Shown here: piece by piece, positions 1-6,609 of the stretch
Position numbering within the stretch: position 1 is the stretch's first letter
Layout of the letters: each line of letters begins with the position of its first letter
Assembly: GCA_023424585.1 (NCBI GenBank)
Contig: JAFADT010000923.1
Location: 1-13,808, forward strand
From: Pseudomonadota bacterium
GTDB lineage: Bacteria > Myxococcota > Myxococcia > Myxococcales > Myxococcaceae
Reading direction: 5' to 3'
DNA length: 13,808 bases
The notes under the pieces: generated by a model
What the model was told of the DNA's origin: nothing
What the model saw: only the letters and a program-made list of their open reading frames with translations
The model's database searches: none
Made by a program: the position numbers and the translations under genes

Positions 1-1
1 G

Positions 2-202
2 CTGCGGGCGGAGCCATATGGCGACATGGCCAGCGTGGCCTCGCTGACGTATGGCGAGGCGCCCCCCGGCTTCGCTGTCCTGGACGGGCCCCGGGCGCTC
101 CAGCCCGGGGGCCGCTACGCCCTGTTCGTGGTGGGCAAGAACCGGGGCACGCTCCACTTCGACGTGGACAGGGAGGGGCACGTCACCGAGGCCGCTCCCT
201 AG
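2..202 (+). CDS. 3' end of an unidentified protein (5' truncated by the window)
   Basis: The last 66 codons of a gene are open from the window edge to TAG at 200-202, with strong G/C at third codon positions. The peptide contains short hydrophobic stretches alternating with turns, such as GGRYALFVVGKNRG and LHFDVDREG, which look like beta-strands of a globular domain. I do not recognise the family, and the N-terminal part lies outside the window. The next gene starts 44 bases downstream on the same strand, so cotranscription is possible but not shown. Confidence 0.6.
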   Translation: MRAEPYGDMASVASLTYGEAPPGFAVLDGPRALQPGGRYALFVVGKNRGTLHFDVDREGHVTEAAP

Positions 203-246
203 CGTGACGCCCCTGGCCTTCCGGGGTGTTGCGCTACCCTGGGGCC

Positions 247-1335
247 ATGTCTTCGGAGCGCAACAGGGGGCGTGTCCGCACGGTGGAGGAGTGGCTGGGC
301 GGGCTCGCTTCACGGGACGCGGGGGCTCGGGAGGAGGCGCTGTCTGCGTTGGAGGAGCGGCTGGTGTCCGGGCCCGCGGAGTCGCGGGAGCGGACCGCCC
401 GGGCGCTGCTGGAGGAGCTGGGGCGGCCCGGGACGGCGGTCGCGGAGCCCCTGCTGTTCCTGTTGCAGCGCGGCTGGTGGCCCCCGCAGGCGGGCCTCGC
501 GAGGCTCGCCGTCCAGAGCGTGCTGGCGGTGCTCACGCGGATGGAGGCGGATGCTCCGGGACTGGAGAACGCGGCGGGAGTGCTGACCGGCGTGTGCCGG
601 GTGGAGCCGTTCCAGCTCGCCGCGCTGGGCGGGCTGTTCCAGCACCCGAAGGCTTCGGTCCGTGGCGCCATGGCGCGGGTCGTGGGGCGCCTGGGGACCG
701 CCGCGGCGTCGGAGCTGCCCCGGCTGCTGGCGCTCCTGGAGGACGAGGAGCCCGTGGCCCTCTCCGCGCTGGAGTCCCTGGCGGCGCTGGCCCCGCTGGC
801 GCCAGAGCTCACCGCGCCCAGGCTGCTGGAGCAGGTGCGCGGCTCGGACGGAGCGCGCCTCTACCTGGCCCTGGTGTCGCTCCGGGGCCTGCTGGAGGAG
901 CTGAACGCGGAGTCACGGCCCGCGCCCGCGCTGCCCGGCCTGGAGCCCGCGTTGCTGCGCACGCTGACCGCGCCGGAAGCGCCCATCCGGCAGGAAGCGG
1001 CATCCCTGCTGGGCGTGTGCGGTCCCCCATCGCCCGCGGCCATCGCGGTCCTCCGCGAGCACCTCCGGGATGAGAGTCCCCATGTCGCGGCCCGCTCCGC
1101 CGTGGCGCTGGTGCGCTCCGGTGCTCCGGCGGCGGAGGCCCTCTTCCTGCTGAAGGGCCAGCTGGGCCCCGCCGCGCCGCGCGACCTCCAGGAGGCCGCC
1201 GTGGCCGCGCTGGAGGAGGCGGATCCGGCCCAGCTCGGACGGGCAAAGGGGATGCTGGAGACGGCCGTTCGCGACGCCGCGGGGCTCACGCGCGCGGCCC
1301 TCTTCGACCTGCTGGGGCAGCTCCCCGGACGCTGA
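247..1335 (+). CDS. HEAT-repeat protein
   Basis: This 362-aa protein is rich in Leu, Ala, Glu and Arg and is built almost entirely of paired amphipathic helices of about 30-40 residues. Recurrent patterns such as VRGAMARVVGRLG, IRQEAASLLGVCG and PHVAARSAVALVRSG match the second helix of HEAT / PBS-lyase-type repeats. Such solenoids usually act as protein-binding scaffolds; no catalytic motif, signal peptide or membrane segment is visible. I chose ATG at 247 (product begins MSSERNRGRVRTVEEW). An in-frame GTG at 226 would add seven residues without a better ribosome site. The partner and process are unknown. The gene is followed by a 90-base spacer with two short inverted repeats. Confidence 0.8.
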   Translation: MSSERNRGRVRTVEEWLGGLASRDAGAREEALSALEERLVSGPAESRERTARALLEELGRPGTAVAEPLLFLLQRGWWPPQAGLARLAVQSVLAVLTRMEADAPGLENAAGVLTGVCRVEPFQLAALGGLFQHPKASVRGAMARVVGRLGTAAASELPRLLALLEDEEPVALSALESLAALAPLAPELTAPRLLEQVRGSDGARLYLALVSLRGLLEELNAESRPAPALPGLEPALLRTLTAPEAPIRQEAASLLGVCGPPSPAAIAVLREHLRDESPHVAARSAVALVRSGAPAAEALFLLKGQLGPAAPRDLQEAAVAALEEADPAQLGRAKGMLETAVRDAAGLTRAALFDLLGQLPGR

Positions 1336-1373
1336 CCCGCCGCGTCCCCCGTCTTGACGGAGCCGCGGTTCCC

Positions 1374-1413
1374 AACCGAGGATTCGGTTTGCAGCAGCGC
1401 GGGAATAATCCCG
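1374..1413 (+). promoter_or_regulatory. Two tandem short inverted repeats upstream of the small-gene run
   Basis: AACCGA-4 nt-TCGGTT spans 1374-1389 and CGGGA-4 nt-TCCCG spans 1400-1413, both between the HEAT gene stop and the ATG at 1426. A TTGACG hexamer at 1354-1359 could be a -35 element, but no convincing -10 element follows. The arms are only 6 and 5 bp, so chance is a real alternative. They may be operator half-sites or a weak terminator of the HEAT gene. Confidence 0.25.
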
Positions 1414-1425
1414 TGAGGGGGAAAC

Positions 1426-1572
1426 ATGACTGGCTTCTTCGACGAAGAGGATGAGGCTCCGCAGTCCAACACCGCGCGAGCGGAGGGGCGGCCGTCGCCT
1501 CTCCGTGGCCCCACTCCGCCGCAGGAGATTCCGCATCCGGGCCAGGAGGCCTGGAGCGGGATTCTTCTCTGA
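1426..1572 (+). CDS. Small proline-rich, acidic-start hypothetical protein (48 aa), possibly frameshifted
   Basis: ATG at 1426 follows the purine-rich GAGGGGGAAAC, a good ribosome-binding site and the best one in this spacer. The peptide begins MTGFFDEEDEAPQ and continues with a Pro/Gly-rich, probably disordered stretch, ending at TGA 1570-1572. Third-position G/C is high in this frame. An overlapping frame starting at ATG 1451 gives an Arg-rich peptide and looks like a shadow. The stop overlaps an ATG in another frame (TGATG, 1570-1574). Either this is a genuine small protein coupled to what follows, or it is the N-terminus of the protein encoded downstream, separated by a frameshift. I cannot decide from one sequence. 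Confidence 0.5.
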   Translation: MTGFFDEEDEAPQSNTARAEGRPSPLRGPTPPQEIPHPGQEAWSGILL

Positions 1573-1622
1573 TGCTCCCGAGCCGATCCACCGTCCCCCC
1601 GGGCGAGGGGCGGATCCCCTGA
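1572..1622 (+). CDS. Possible 16-aa coupling ORF between two TGATG overlaps
   Basis: ATG 1572 overlaps the previous stop (TGATG), and its own TGA at 1620-1622 overlaps the next ATG at 1622 (again TGATG). The product would be MLPSRSTVPPGEGRIP. In this frame 15 of the 16 sense codons end in G or C, more than in the frame of the following gene read through the same bases. It may be a translated relay peptide, or the visible part of a longer C-terminus if the upstream ORF carries a frameshift. It is too short to trust on its own. Confidence 0.25.
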   Translation: MLPSRSTVPPGEGRIP

Positions 1623-2098
1623 TGCCGGACGTCATGCCACCGGATGATGGGGAGGGCTTCTTCGGCGGAAACCACTCCTACCGCCCCGTGACGGAAGACC
1701 CCTTCCGCATTCCCTCTTCGGGAGAGGAGCCGGGCGAGGAACCGGCCATGGCCGGCATCGAGGCCGTGGGGGAGGGCCGTTCGGCGAGCCAGCAGCAGCG
1801 GGACAAGACCTACGACGCCATCGGCAAGGTGGGCAAGGCCGTGGGGCTGGCTTCAGGTGTCGCGGACGTCCTGTACCCAGGCAGCGGTTCGGTCATGCGG
1901 GGCGTAGGGGGCGCCATCACCGGGGCCGCGACGGTGGGGCGGGGACTGGGGAACGTCATCGACGACGCCTACGACCGGGACGACCAGAACCGCCACGAGC
2001 AGACGCAGCGGGACATCGCGCGAATGAAGGATCAGGCGGCGCGGGACAAGATCAACAAGAACACTCCTCGTGGCCACAGCAAGATCACGGAGGACTGA
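1622..2098 (+). CDS. Hypothetical protein with a glycine-rich (glycine-zipper-like) segment
   Basis: This 158-aa protein starts at ATG 1622, with GAGGGGCGG about 8-16 bases upstream. The frame is also open further upstream. Residues 1-50 are acidic and Pro/Gly-rich. Residues 66-112 contain small-residue spacing such as GKVGKAVGLASGVADVL and MRGVGGAITGAATVGRGLG, which suggests a helical, membrane-associating or oligomerising segment. Residues 113-158 are highly charged (DRDDQNRHEQTQRD) and helical. There is no signal peptide. I do not recognise the family. The next gene starts four bases after the stop, so the two are very likely cotranscribed. Confidence 0.65.
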   Translation: MPDVMPPDDGEGFFGGNHSYRPVTEDPFRIPSSGEEPGEEPAMAGIEAVGEGRSASQQQRDKTYDAIGKVGKAVGLASGVADVLYPGSGSVMRGVGGAITGAATVGRGLGNVIDDAYDRDDQNRHEQTQRDIARMKDQAARDKINKNTPRGHSKITED

Positions 2099-2102
2099 GT
2101 CC

Positions 2103-2339
2103 ATGCCCCTGCGCGCACATCCCGAGCAGCAGGGGGCGATGACGCTCCTCTGCATCAACTGCCCGGAAAGCCTGCTCAACATTCCCCTCAGCCGTTACAC
2201 CCTGAAGCCAGACAAGGGCTTCGCCCAGGCGGCGCCCATTTCGCTGTTCACCGCGATCTGCGGCACGTGTGGCTATACGGAGCTCTACAAGGAAGGGACG
2301 CTCTTCCAGGGCACGCCCACCCAGGAGGGGGAGTCATGA
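2103..2339 (+). CDS. Small zinc-ribbon protein
   Basis: This 78-aa protein has two CxxC knuckles, Cys17/Cys20 (LCINC) and Cys53/Cys56 (ICGTCGYTELYKEG). The second knuckle, with CGYTELY, closely resembles the family of small Zn-ribbon proteins described as predicted nucleic-acid binders (zinc_ribbon_13 / DUF2082). The four cysteines should bind one zinc; the real ligand is unknown. ATG 2103 is preceded by GGAGG at a suitable distance inside the end of the upstream gene. An in-frame ATG at 2139 would drop 12 residues but keep both knuckles. The stop overlaps the next start (ATGA, 2336-2339). Confidence 0.7.
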   Translation: MPLRAHPEQQGAMTLLCINCPESLLNIPLSRYTLKPDKGFAQAAPISLFTAICGTCGYTELYKEGTLFQGTPTQEGES

Positions 2340-2701
2340 AGACGAAGGTCCTGCTGGCTCCGAAGGAAGACATCCAGTTGCAGTCCCTGGTGTCCACGCG
2401 CCGGGCCGATGACACGTTCTTCGGCACCTACCTGGCGACGATGACCAGCCGGCGCATCTTCGCCGAGGACGCGGACGGCACGCTCCTCTTCAACTTCTAC
2501 TTGAAAGACATTGCCCGCGCGGAGGTGCGCGAGAGCTTCTGGAAGGGAGACGGCGTCCGGCTCCTCCTCCAGGATGGCAATGACTTCGTCTTCAAGCTGA
2601 TGAAGGACGCCATCTACGAGGACTCGGGCGCCGCCCGGCGGTGGGTGAGCACCATCAACCAGGTGTTGCTCATCTGGCGAAACCCGGCGGCCAGCCGTTA
2701 G
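2336..2701 (+). CDS. Small PH/GRAM-like beta-barrel protein
   Basis: This 121-aa cytosolic protein starts at ATG 2336, directly after AGGAGGGGGAGTC, a strong ribosome-binding site, and overlaps the zinc-ribbon gene by four bases. The pattern of a strand YLATMTSRRIFAED, then LLFNFYLKDIARAEVRES, then VRLLLQDGNDFVFKL, followed by a C-terminal helix ending in Trp-rich RRWVSTINQVLLIW, fits a bacterial PH or GRAM-like fold. Such folds bind lipids or proteins. The assignment rests on fold pattern alone, so the function is inferred only weakly. It is the last gene of the run; a strong hairpin follows 20 bases downstream. Confidence 0.6.
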   Translation: MKTKVLLAPKEDIQLQSLVSTRRADDTFFGTYLATMTSRRIFAEDADGTLLFNFYLKDIARAEVRESFWKGDGVRLLLQDGNDFVFKLMKDAIYEDSGAARRWVSTINQVLLIWRNPAASR

Positions 2702-2720
2702 GCCTTGCCGGACGGACGCA

Positions 2721-2756
2721 GGTGGCGCGAGGCGGAAGAAAGCGCCGCGCGCCACC
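2721..2756. terminator. Strong hairpin between convergent genes, likely bidirectional terminator
   Basis: Arms GGTGGCGCG (2721-2729) and CGCGCCACC (2748-2756) pair perfectly. After one A/G mismatch the stem continues with GGCG/CGCC (2731-2734 with 2743-2746) around an 8-base loop. It sits in the 68-base gap between the stop of the PH-like gene (2701) and the stop of the convergent chitinase gene (2770). No U-tract follows on either strand, which is usual for very GC-rich genomes, so termination efficiency cannot be judged. Confidence 0.55.
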
Positions 2757-2769
2757 CGCCTTCCAGCGT

Positions 2770-3984
2770 CTAGCACTCCAGGTTGGCGCCGGGGCTCACG
2801 CCGAGCAGGCCGCAGAAGTACTTGTACGCGTCCACGCGGCTCTTCACCTGCGCGGGGTTGCGGCCGTTGCACTCCAGCGAGCCGTTGATGGTGCGGATGG
2901 TCTCGCCGAAGCCCGCGCCGTTCACGATGGCGTTGTGCGCCGTCATGGAGCCCGCGCCCGTCTGCGTGGTCCAGAACCAGAAGCCCGAGCGCCACGCGGC
3001 GTTCGCGTCCTGTGCCAGCAGGTCCGGGTTCGCCTGGAGCGGTAGCCCCAGCGCGTTGCCCGCAGCGCAGTAGTTGCCGTTCCACGACAGCTGCATGGGG
3101 CCGCGTCCGAAGTACCGCTTGCCGGGCGCGCAGCTGCACCCCGGAGGACCCCAGGACGTGTCGCAGTAGTCGCCCTTGTTGATCTCCTCGACGTAAACGA
3201 GCCCGCCCGTCTCGTGCGACACGTTGGCCAGGAAGGCGGCCACCTCGCGCTTGCGCGTGTCGGTGTCACCCGTGGTCGCCAGGCCCGGGAAGGTGTTCGC
3301 GGCGGCGATGAGCGCGTCGTAGGTGTAGAAGCCGTTGCGGCTGGGGAACATGGTGTTGAACGTGTCGCGGGTGAGGATGCCCGCGAAGCCCGTGCCGCCG
3401 CCTCCACCGCCGCCGGACACCAGGTCGAACGTCCAGCGCTGGTTGTCGCGGTCCGGATAGAAGGGGTACTGGACGATGAGCGTGCCGTTGTCCGGCGAGC
3501 CCCACGACAGGTCCATGGCCATGCCCGTGTGGCGCGGGTGGAAGCTGAACTGCACGCCGCCCCGGTTGATGAACTGGAACTGCTGGTTGGCGCCGTCCAC
3601 GTAGGTCCACTGGTGGAGGACGGCGTTCTCCGCGGTGCTGACCTCCTTGATGTCCAGGGCCTTGCCGCTGTTGACGTTGATGATCTTGTAGAACCCGCCC
3701 GACGTGGGCGAGATGTGGAACTTCTGCGCGTTGGTGCCGTTGCAGTCCCACTGCTGCACCTTCGCGCCGTCGGCCGTGCTGGAGGACGCCACGTCGATGC
3801 ACTTGTTCGTCCGCACCGAGCGGATGACGTAGTCGCCCTCCGTGATGGTGGACACGACGGCCGCGCTCTCCACCTGGCCCACGGCCCCTGGCGCGTCCTC
3901 TCCGGCCTCGGGCCCCGAACAGCCGGCCAGCGCGCCCACGACTCCCAGCAACGACAGACCGCGGATCATCCCCTTGTGGCTCAT
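2770..3984 (-). CDS. GH19 chitinase lipoprotein with ricin-type (QxW) carbohydrate-binding domain
   Basis: This 404-aa enzyme should hydrolyse beta-1,4 links in chitin or related GlcNAc polymers outside the cell. Residues 1-22 form a lipoprotein signal with lipobox LAGC and Cys22 as the lipidation site. Residues 46-188 form a beta-trefoil with three QxW signatures (QQW 77, HQW 124, QRW 182). A run of seven glycines at 191-197 links it to a GH19 catalytic domain (200-404). That domain carries SHETGG with catalytic Glu258, a second acidic residue at Glu266 or Glu267 in VYVEEINKG, and the family signature YFGRGPMQLSW (291-301). Paired cysteines fit an exported enzyme. I chose ATG 3984 because it gives the lipobox signal and has GGGAG just upstream; an in-frame start 90 bases earlier would spoil the signal. 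A role in prey or fungal wall degradation is inferred. Confidence 0.92.
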   Translation of the reverse strand: MSHKGMIRGLSLLGVVGALAGCSGPEAGEDAPGAVGQVESAAVVSTITEGDYVIRSVRTNKCIDVASSSTADGAKVQQWDCNGTNAQKFHISPTSGGFYKIINVNSGKALDIKEVSTAENAVLHQWTYVDGANQQFQFINRGGVQFSFHPRHTGMAMDLSWGSPDNGTLIVQYPFYPDRDNQRWTFDLVSGGGGGGGTGFAGILTRDTFNTMFPSRNGFYTYDALIAAANTFPGLATTGDTDTRKREVAAFLANVSHETGGLVYVEEINKGDYCDTSWGPPGCSCAPGKRYFGRGPMQLSWNGNYCAAGNALGLPLQANPDLLAQDANAAWRSGFWFWTTQTGAGSMTAHNAIVNGAGFGETIRTINGSLECNGRNPAQVKSRVDAYKYFCGLLGVSPGANLEC

Positions 3985-4051
3985 GACGTCTCCCGTGGGT
4001 ACCGCCAGCAGGTGAAGGAACTCCCAGGAGGTGAATCCGAACCTCCATGGT

Positions 4052-4078
4052 GACTTTGTTCTTTTGAAGAACAAAGTC
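4052..4078. promoter_or_regulatory. Perfect 12-bp AT-rich inverted repeat upstream of the chitinase gene
   Basis: GACTTTGTTCTT (4052-4063) and AAGAACAAAGTC (4067-4078) are exact reverse complements separated by TTG. The element is AT-rich in a very GC-rich background and ends 67 bases before the chitinase ATG, in the 250-base gap between two divergent genes. A second, shorter pair, GGAGGT (4027-4032) with ACCTCC (4041-4046), lies between it and the gene. It could be an operator for a dimeric regulator, a 5'-UTR hairpin, or the terminus of a degenerate mobile element. No convincing sigma-70 promoter was found beside it. Confidence 0.5.
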
Positions 4079-4234
4079 GTGGGGCTTCATGCCATTGAGC
4101 ATGGTATCCAGTCAATCCGGGGAGTACGCAAAGGTGTCAGTTGAACAGGAGGGAGAATGGCCTCGCGCGCGCGGGGGTGGCCCTGGCCAAGCTGCGGCGC
4201 CAGTTCGTCCCCCGTGTCACCCCGGAGGCCCCTC

Positions 4235-5106
4235 ATGCCCAAGTCGATTGGCGGCTCCCCCTTCAAGGCGACGTCGCTGCCGAAGTCTCCGCCCGCCACC
4301 ACCCCCCAGGCGCCGAACACCGTCTCCACGCCTTCCACGAGCACCGCGAGCACGAGCAAGAAGCGCCCGCTGGACGCCTCGGACGCGGCGGCGGCGTCGG
4401 CGCCGGACAAGCTGGCGAAGACTGACGTGAAGGACAACACGACGGAGGCCCGGCTGAAGCGGGCGAAGCTTCGCGAGGACCGTCGTCAGCGGACGCGGTG
4501 GGCTCGTCGAGCGGTCGCAGCGGCTTCGTGGGCACCGCGCAGGGCTTCCAGAGGCTGGATCCGAAGACGGCCGGCAAGCAGCGGGTGGAGACGCCCTTCG
4601 GCCCGGTGAACGCGAGCAAGTTCCCCACGTCCGACCCGGCCTTCAAGATCACCACGCAGGCGAAGAAGGACTACGGCAACAAGGCGGTGGGGCAAAAGTA
4701 CTCGGACCTGGTGGGGGCGTTGAAGGCCGGGGGCAAGAGCGACAAGGACATCGCCACGGACCTGCTCGACAGCCTGGACGGCAAGGCCCCGCAGCACCTC
4801 ACGGACGACAAGTCGAAGAACGCCGCCGCCAAGCTCCTGGCCATCATGAACGTGTCCGAGCCCATGCGCGTCGGGGGCTCCGGCAAGGCGGGGCGCGCGA
4901 CGCTGCGCATGGTGCAGGCCGGGGAGATCAGCCTGGAGCAGGCCTTCACGGGGAAGACGCCCACGTTCCCCATGGCGGACAAGCCGGACTACATGCGCCG
5001 CGCGGTGAACTACGACGACAAGAAGATGCGCAAGCCGCCGGAGCCGCCGACGGAGTTCAGCAAGGTCGGCGGCTACATGTCCGACAGCAGCGACGACGAG
5101 TCCTGA
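4235..5106 (+). pseudogene. Unidentified protein gene broken by a frameshift (or sequencing error) near 4480
   Basis: ATG 4235 has GGAGG seven bases upstream. Its frame encodes a Ser/Thr/Pro-rich, disordered start (KATSLPKSPPATTPQAP), then KKRPLDASD and a basic helix (EARLKRAKLRE). Past about 4480 this frame turns Arg/Trp-rich and stops at 4609. The -1 frame, open from 4426, takes over with normal composition (SSSGRSGFVGTAQGF) to TGA 5104-5106. It includes LLDSLDGKAPQHLTDDK and GGSGKAGRATLRMVQAGE and an acidic tail SDSSDDES. The switch fits a one-base loss between about 4440 and 4500. Restored, the protein would be about 290 aa. I do not recognise the domain and see no signal peptide. A separate start at GTG 4498 is unlikely, as it lacks a ribosome site. 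Its stop lies nine bases from the convergent DJ-1 gene stop. Confidence 0.6.
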
Positions 5107-5115
5107 GCCGCCGCC

Positions 5116-5862
5116 TCACAGGCGCTGTAGGAGGCGCTCCGTGAAGAGGTACGCGTCCCCCGGCCACCGCGCGGACACGTAGCGCCCGTCCTCCACCACG
5201 AAGGCGGGCGCGTGGTCCGTCGCGGTGCCGCGCTTGGACAGGACGCGGGGGCCGCGCTCGAAGTGGCTGGGGTCCGCGAGCGCGGCGACGACCTCCTCCT
5301 CCACGTAGGCGGGGTAGGTCCGGTAGTAGCGCCCCAGCTTCCACGCCGTCAGCAGGTACGCGGAGCGCTCCATGTACCTGGGCAGGCAGGTGGTGCGCGT
5401 GCCGTGGAGCACGCTCCTGCCGGTGGCGGGGTCCTTGGTGCGCGCCAGCACCAGCACGCCATGGCAGATGGCCGCCACGGGGCGCTGGAGCGCCCAGAAC
5501 GCCGCCACCTTCGCCTGGAGCAGCCCGCTGCCCAGGTACTGCCGCATGCCCGGCGCGTGGCCTCCGGGTAGCAGGAGCGCGTCGAAGTCCGACGGCGTCA
5601 CCGCGTCCCAGGTGAGGGGCTTCTGGAAGGCCTCCGTGAGCGTGAGGTCGCCATAGAAGCGCTTGGGCTCCGGATCCGCGCCCAGCTTCCCGAAGAGCAC
5701 GCCGGTGAGCAGCAGCGGATCCGCCGCGGGCATGTGCCCCTTCTCCGTGGCGAACACGACGTCATGGCCCGCGTCGGTGAGCATGCGCCAGGGCACGGCC
5801 ACCTCGGTGACGTCGAAGTCATGGTCGGGCAGCGGGACGAGGATGCGGCGGGCGGAGGCCAT
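5116..5862 (-). CDS. DJ-1/PfpI family protein (class I glutamine amidotransferase-like)
   Basis: This 248-aa cytosolic protein has a flavodoxin-like core: RILVPLPDHDFDVTE strand and loop at the start, GHDVVFATEKG, then FDALLLPGGHAPGMR (residues 93-107) and the nucleophile elbow AAICHGVLVLA with Cys133-His134. These features place it in the DJ-1/PfpI superfamily, in the longer group that includes chaperone/glyoxalase-like members such as Hsp31. Which activity applies here (deglycase, glyoxalase III, chaperone or other) cannot be read from the sequence. It is the last gene of the VWA-kinase-regulator operon, 42 bases after the regulator. A stress-related role is an inference from family and context. 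Confidence 0.85.
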   Translation of the reverse strand: MASARRILVPLPDHDFDVTEVAVPWRMLTDAGHDVVFATEKGHMPAADPLLLTGVLFGKLGADPEPKRFYGDLTLTEAFQKPLTWDAVTPSDFDALLLPGGHAPGMRQYLGSGLLQAKVAAFWALQRPVAAICHGVLVLARTKDPATGRSVLHGTRTTCLPRYMERSAYLLTAWKLGRYYRTYPAYVEEEVVAALADPSHFERGPRVLSKRGTATDHAPAFVVEDGRYVSARWPGDAYLFTERLLQRL

Positions 5863-5904
5863 GCGGTCAGTCTTTCTTGGGGCCCTGGCGCTGACAAGCG
5901 GGCA

Positions 5905-6609
5905 TCAGGAACCGCGCTCGACCTCCATACGGTAGCCCACTCCGCGCACGGTCTGGATGGAGAAGCGGGACGCGCTGGTCCACTTGAGCTTGCGCTTCAG
6001 GCTGGAGACGAAGTTGTCCACGGTGTGCGGGTCCACCACCACGTCCGTGCCCCAGACCGCGTCCAGGATCTCGTCGCGCTTGAGCGCCCGCTCGCGCTCC
6101 TTGAGGAAGAAGGCCAGCAGGTCGAACTCCTTGCGCGTCAGCTCCACCTCCATGCCTTCGGGCAGCTCCACCCGCCGCCGGTCCAGGTCCACGCTGTAGC
6201 CCGCGAAGCGCAGGACCTTCACGGGGGCCACGCCGCCGCGCCTCAGGTGGGCGCCCACTCGCGCGAGCAGCTCGCGCAGCCGGTAGGGCTTGCCCAGATA
6301 GTCCTGCGCGCCGGACTCGAAGCCGCGCACCACGTCCTCCTCCAGCGTGCGCGCGGTGAGCATCAGCACCGGCACGCCCACGCCTTCCTCTCGCAGCGAG
6401 CGGCAGAGCGCGTAGCCGTCTCCGTCCGGGAGCATCACGTCCAGGAGGATGAGCTGGAAGTCGCGGCGGGAGAGCTGCTCGCGCGCCTCCTTCACCGTGG
6501 CGGCCTCCTCCACGGCGTAGCCGCCCTGGTGCTCCAGGTTGTCGCGCAGCGCGAGCCGCAGGTTCGGGTCGTCCTCCACGACGAGGACGGTGGGGGCGGC
6601 GGGGGTCAT
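5905..6609 (-). CDS. OmpR/PhoB-type two-component response regulator
   Basis: This 234-aa protein has a receiver domain (residues 7-118) with the acidic pocket EDD at 12-14, the phosphoacceptor Asp57 in LLDVMLPDGDG, the switch Thr85 and the conserved Lys107 in LGKPY. A winged-helix DNA-binding domain (about 130-231) has the OmpR signature ELTRKEFDLLAFF, then VDNFVSSLKRKL and the terminal VRGVGYRME. All key residues are present, so it should be a functional transcription factor. Its ATG overlaps the kinase stop (ATGA at 6606-6609), which shows translational coupling and identifies its cognate kinase. Its target genes are unknown; autoregulation of this operon is a reasonable guess. Confidence 0.95.
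   Translation of the reverse strand: MTPAAPTVLVVEDDPNLRLALRDNLEHQGGYAVEEAATVKEAREQLSRRDFQLILLDVMLPDGDGYALCRSLREEGVGVPVLMLTARTLEEDVVRGFESGAQDYLGKPYRLRELLARVGAHLRRGGVAPVKVLRFAGYSVDLDRRRVELPEGMEVELTRKEFDLLAFFLKERERALKRDEILDAVWGTDVVVDPHTVDNFVSSLKRKLKWTSASRFSIQTVRGVGYRMEVERGS

Noticed and set aside
51..1073. A long plus-strand frame overlapping the HEAT-repeat gene
   Set aside because: The product is Gly/Ala/Arg/Pro-rich with no repeat pattern; the frame from 247 has the helical repeat signature and better codon bias.
1451..1621. Start of the glycine-rich protein at ATG 1451
   Set aside because: The added N-terminus is Arg-rich (MRLRSPTPRERRGGRRL) and looks like an off-frame reading of the ORF that starts at 1426, which has the ribosome site.
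3396..3416. Run of Gly codons resembling a simple repeat
   Set aside because: It encodes the seven-glycine linker between the two domains of the chitinase and is too short to be a separate repeat element.
4027..4078. tRNA-like T-arm plus stem (minus-strand GGTTCGGATTC beside a strong hairpin)
   Set aside because: The stem and loop sizes do not fit a T-arm, and no acceptor stem, D-arm or anticodon arm can be folded around it.
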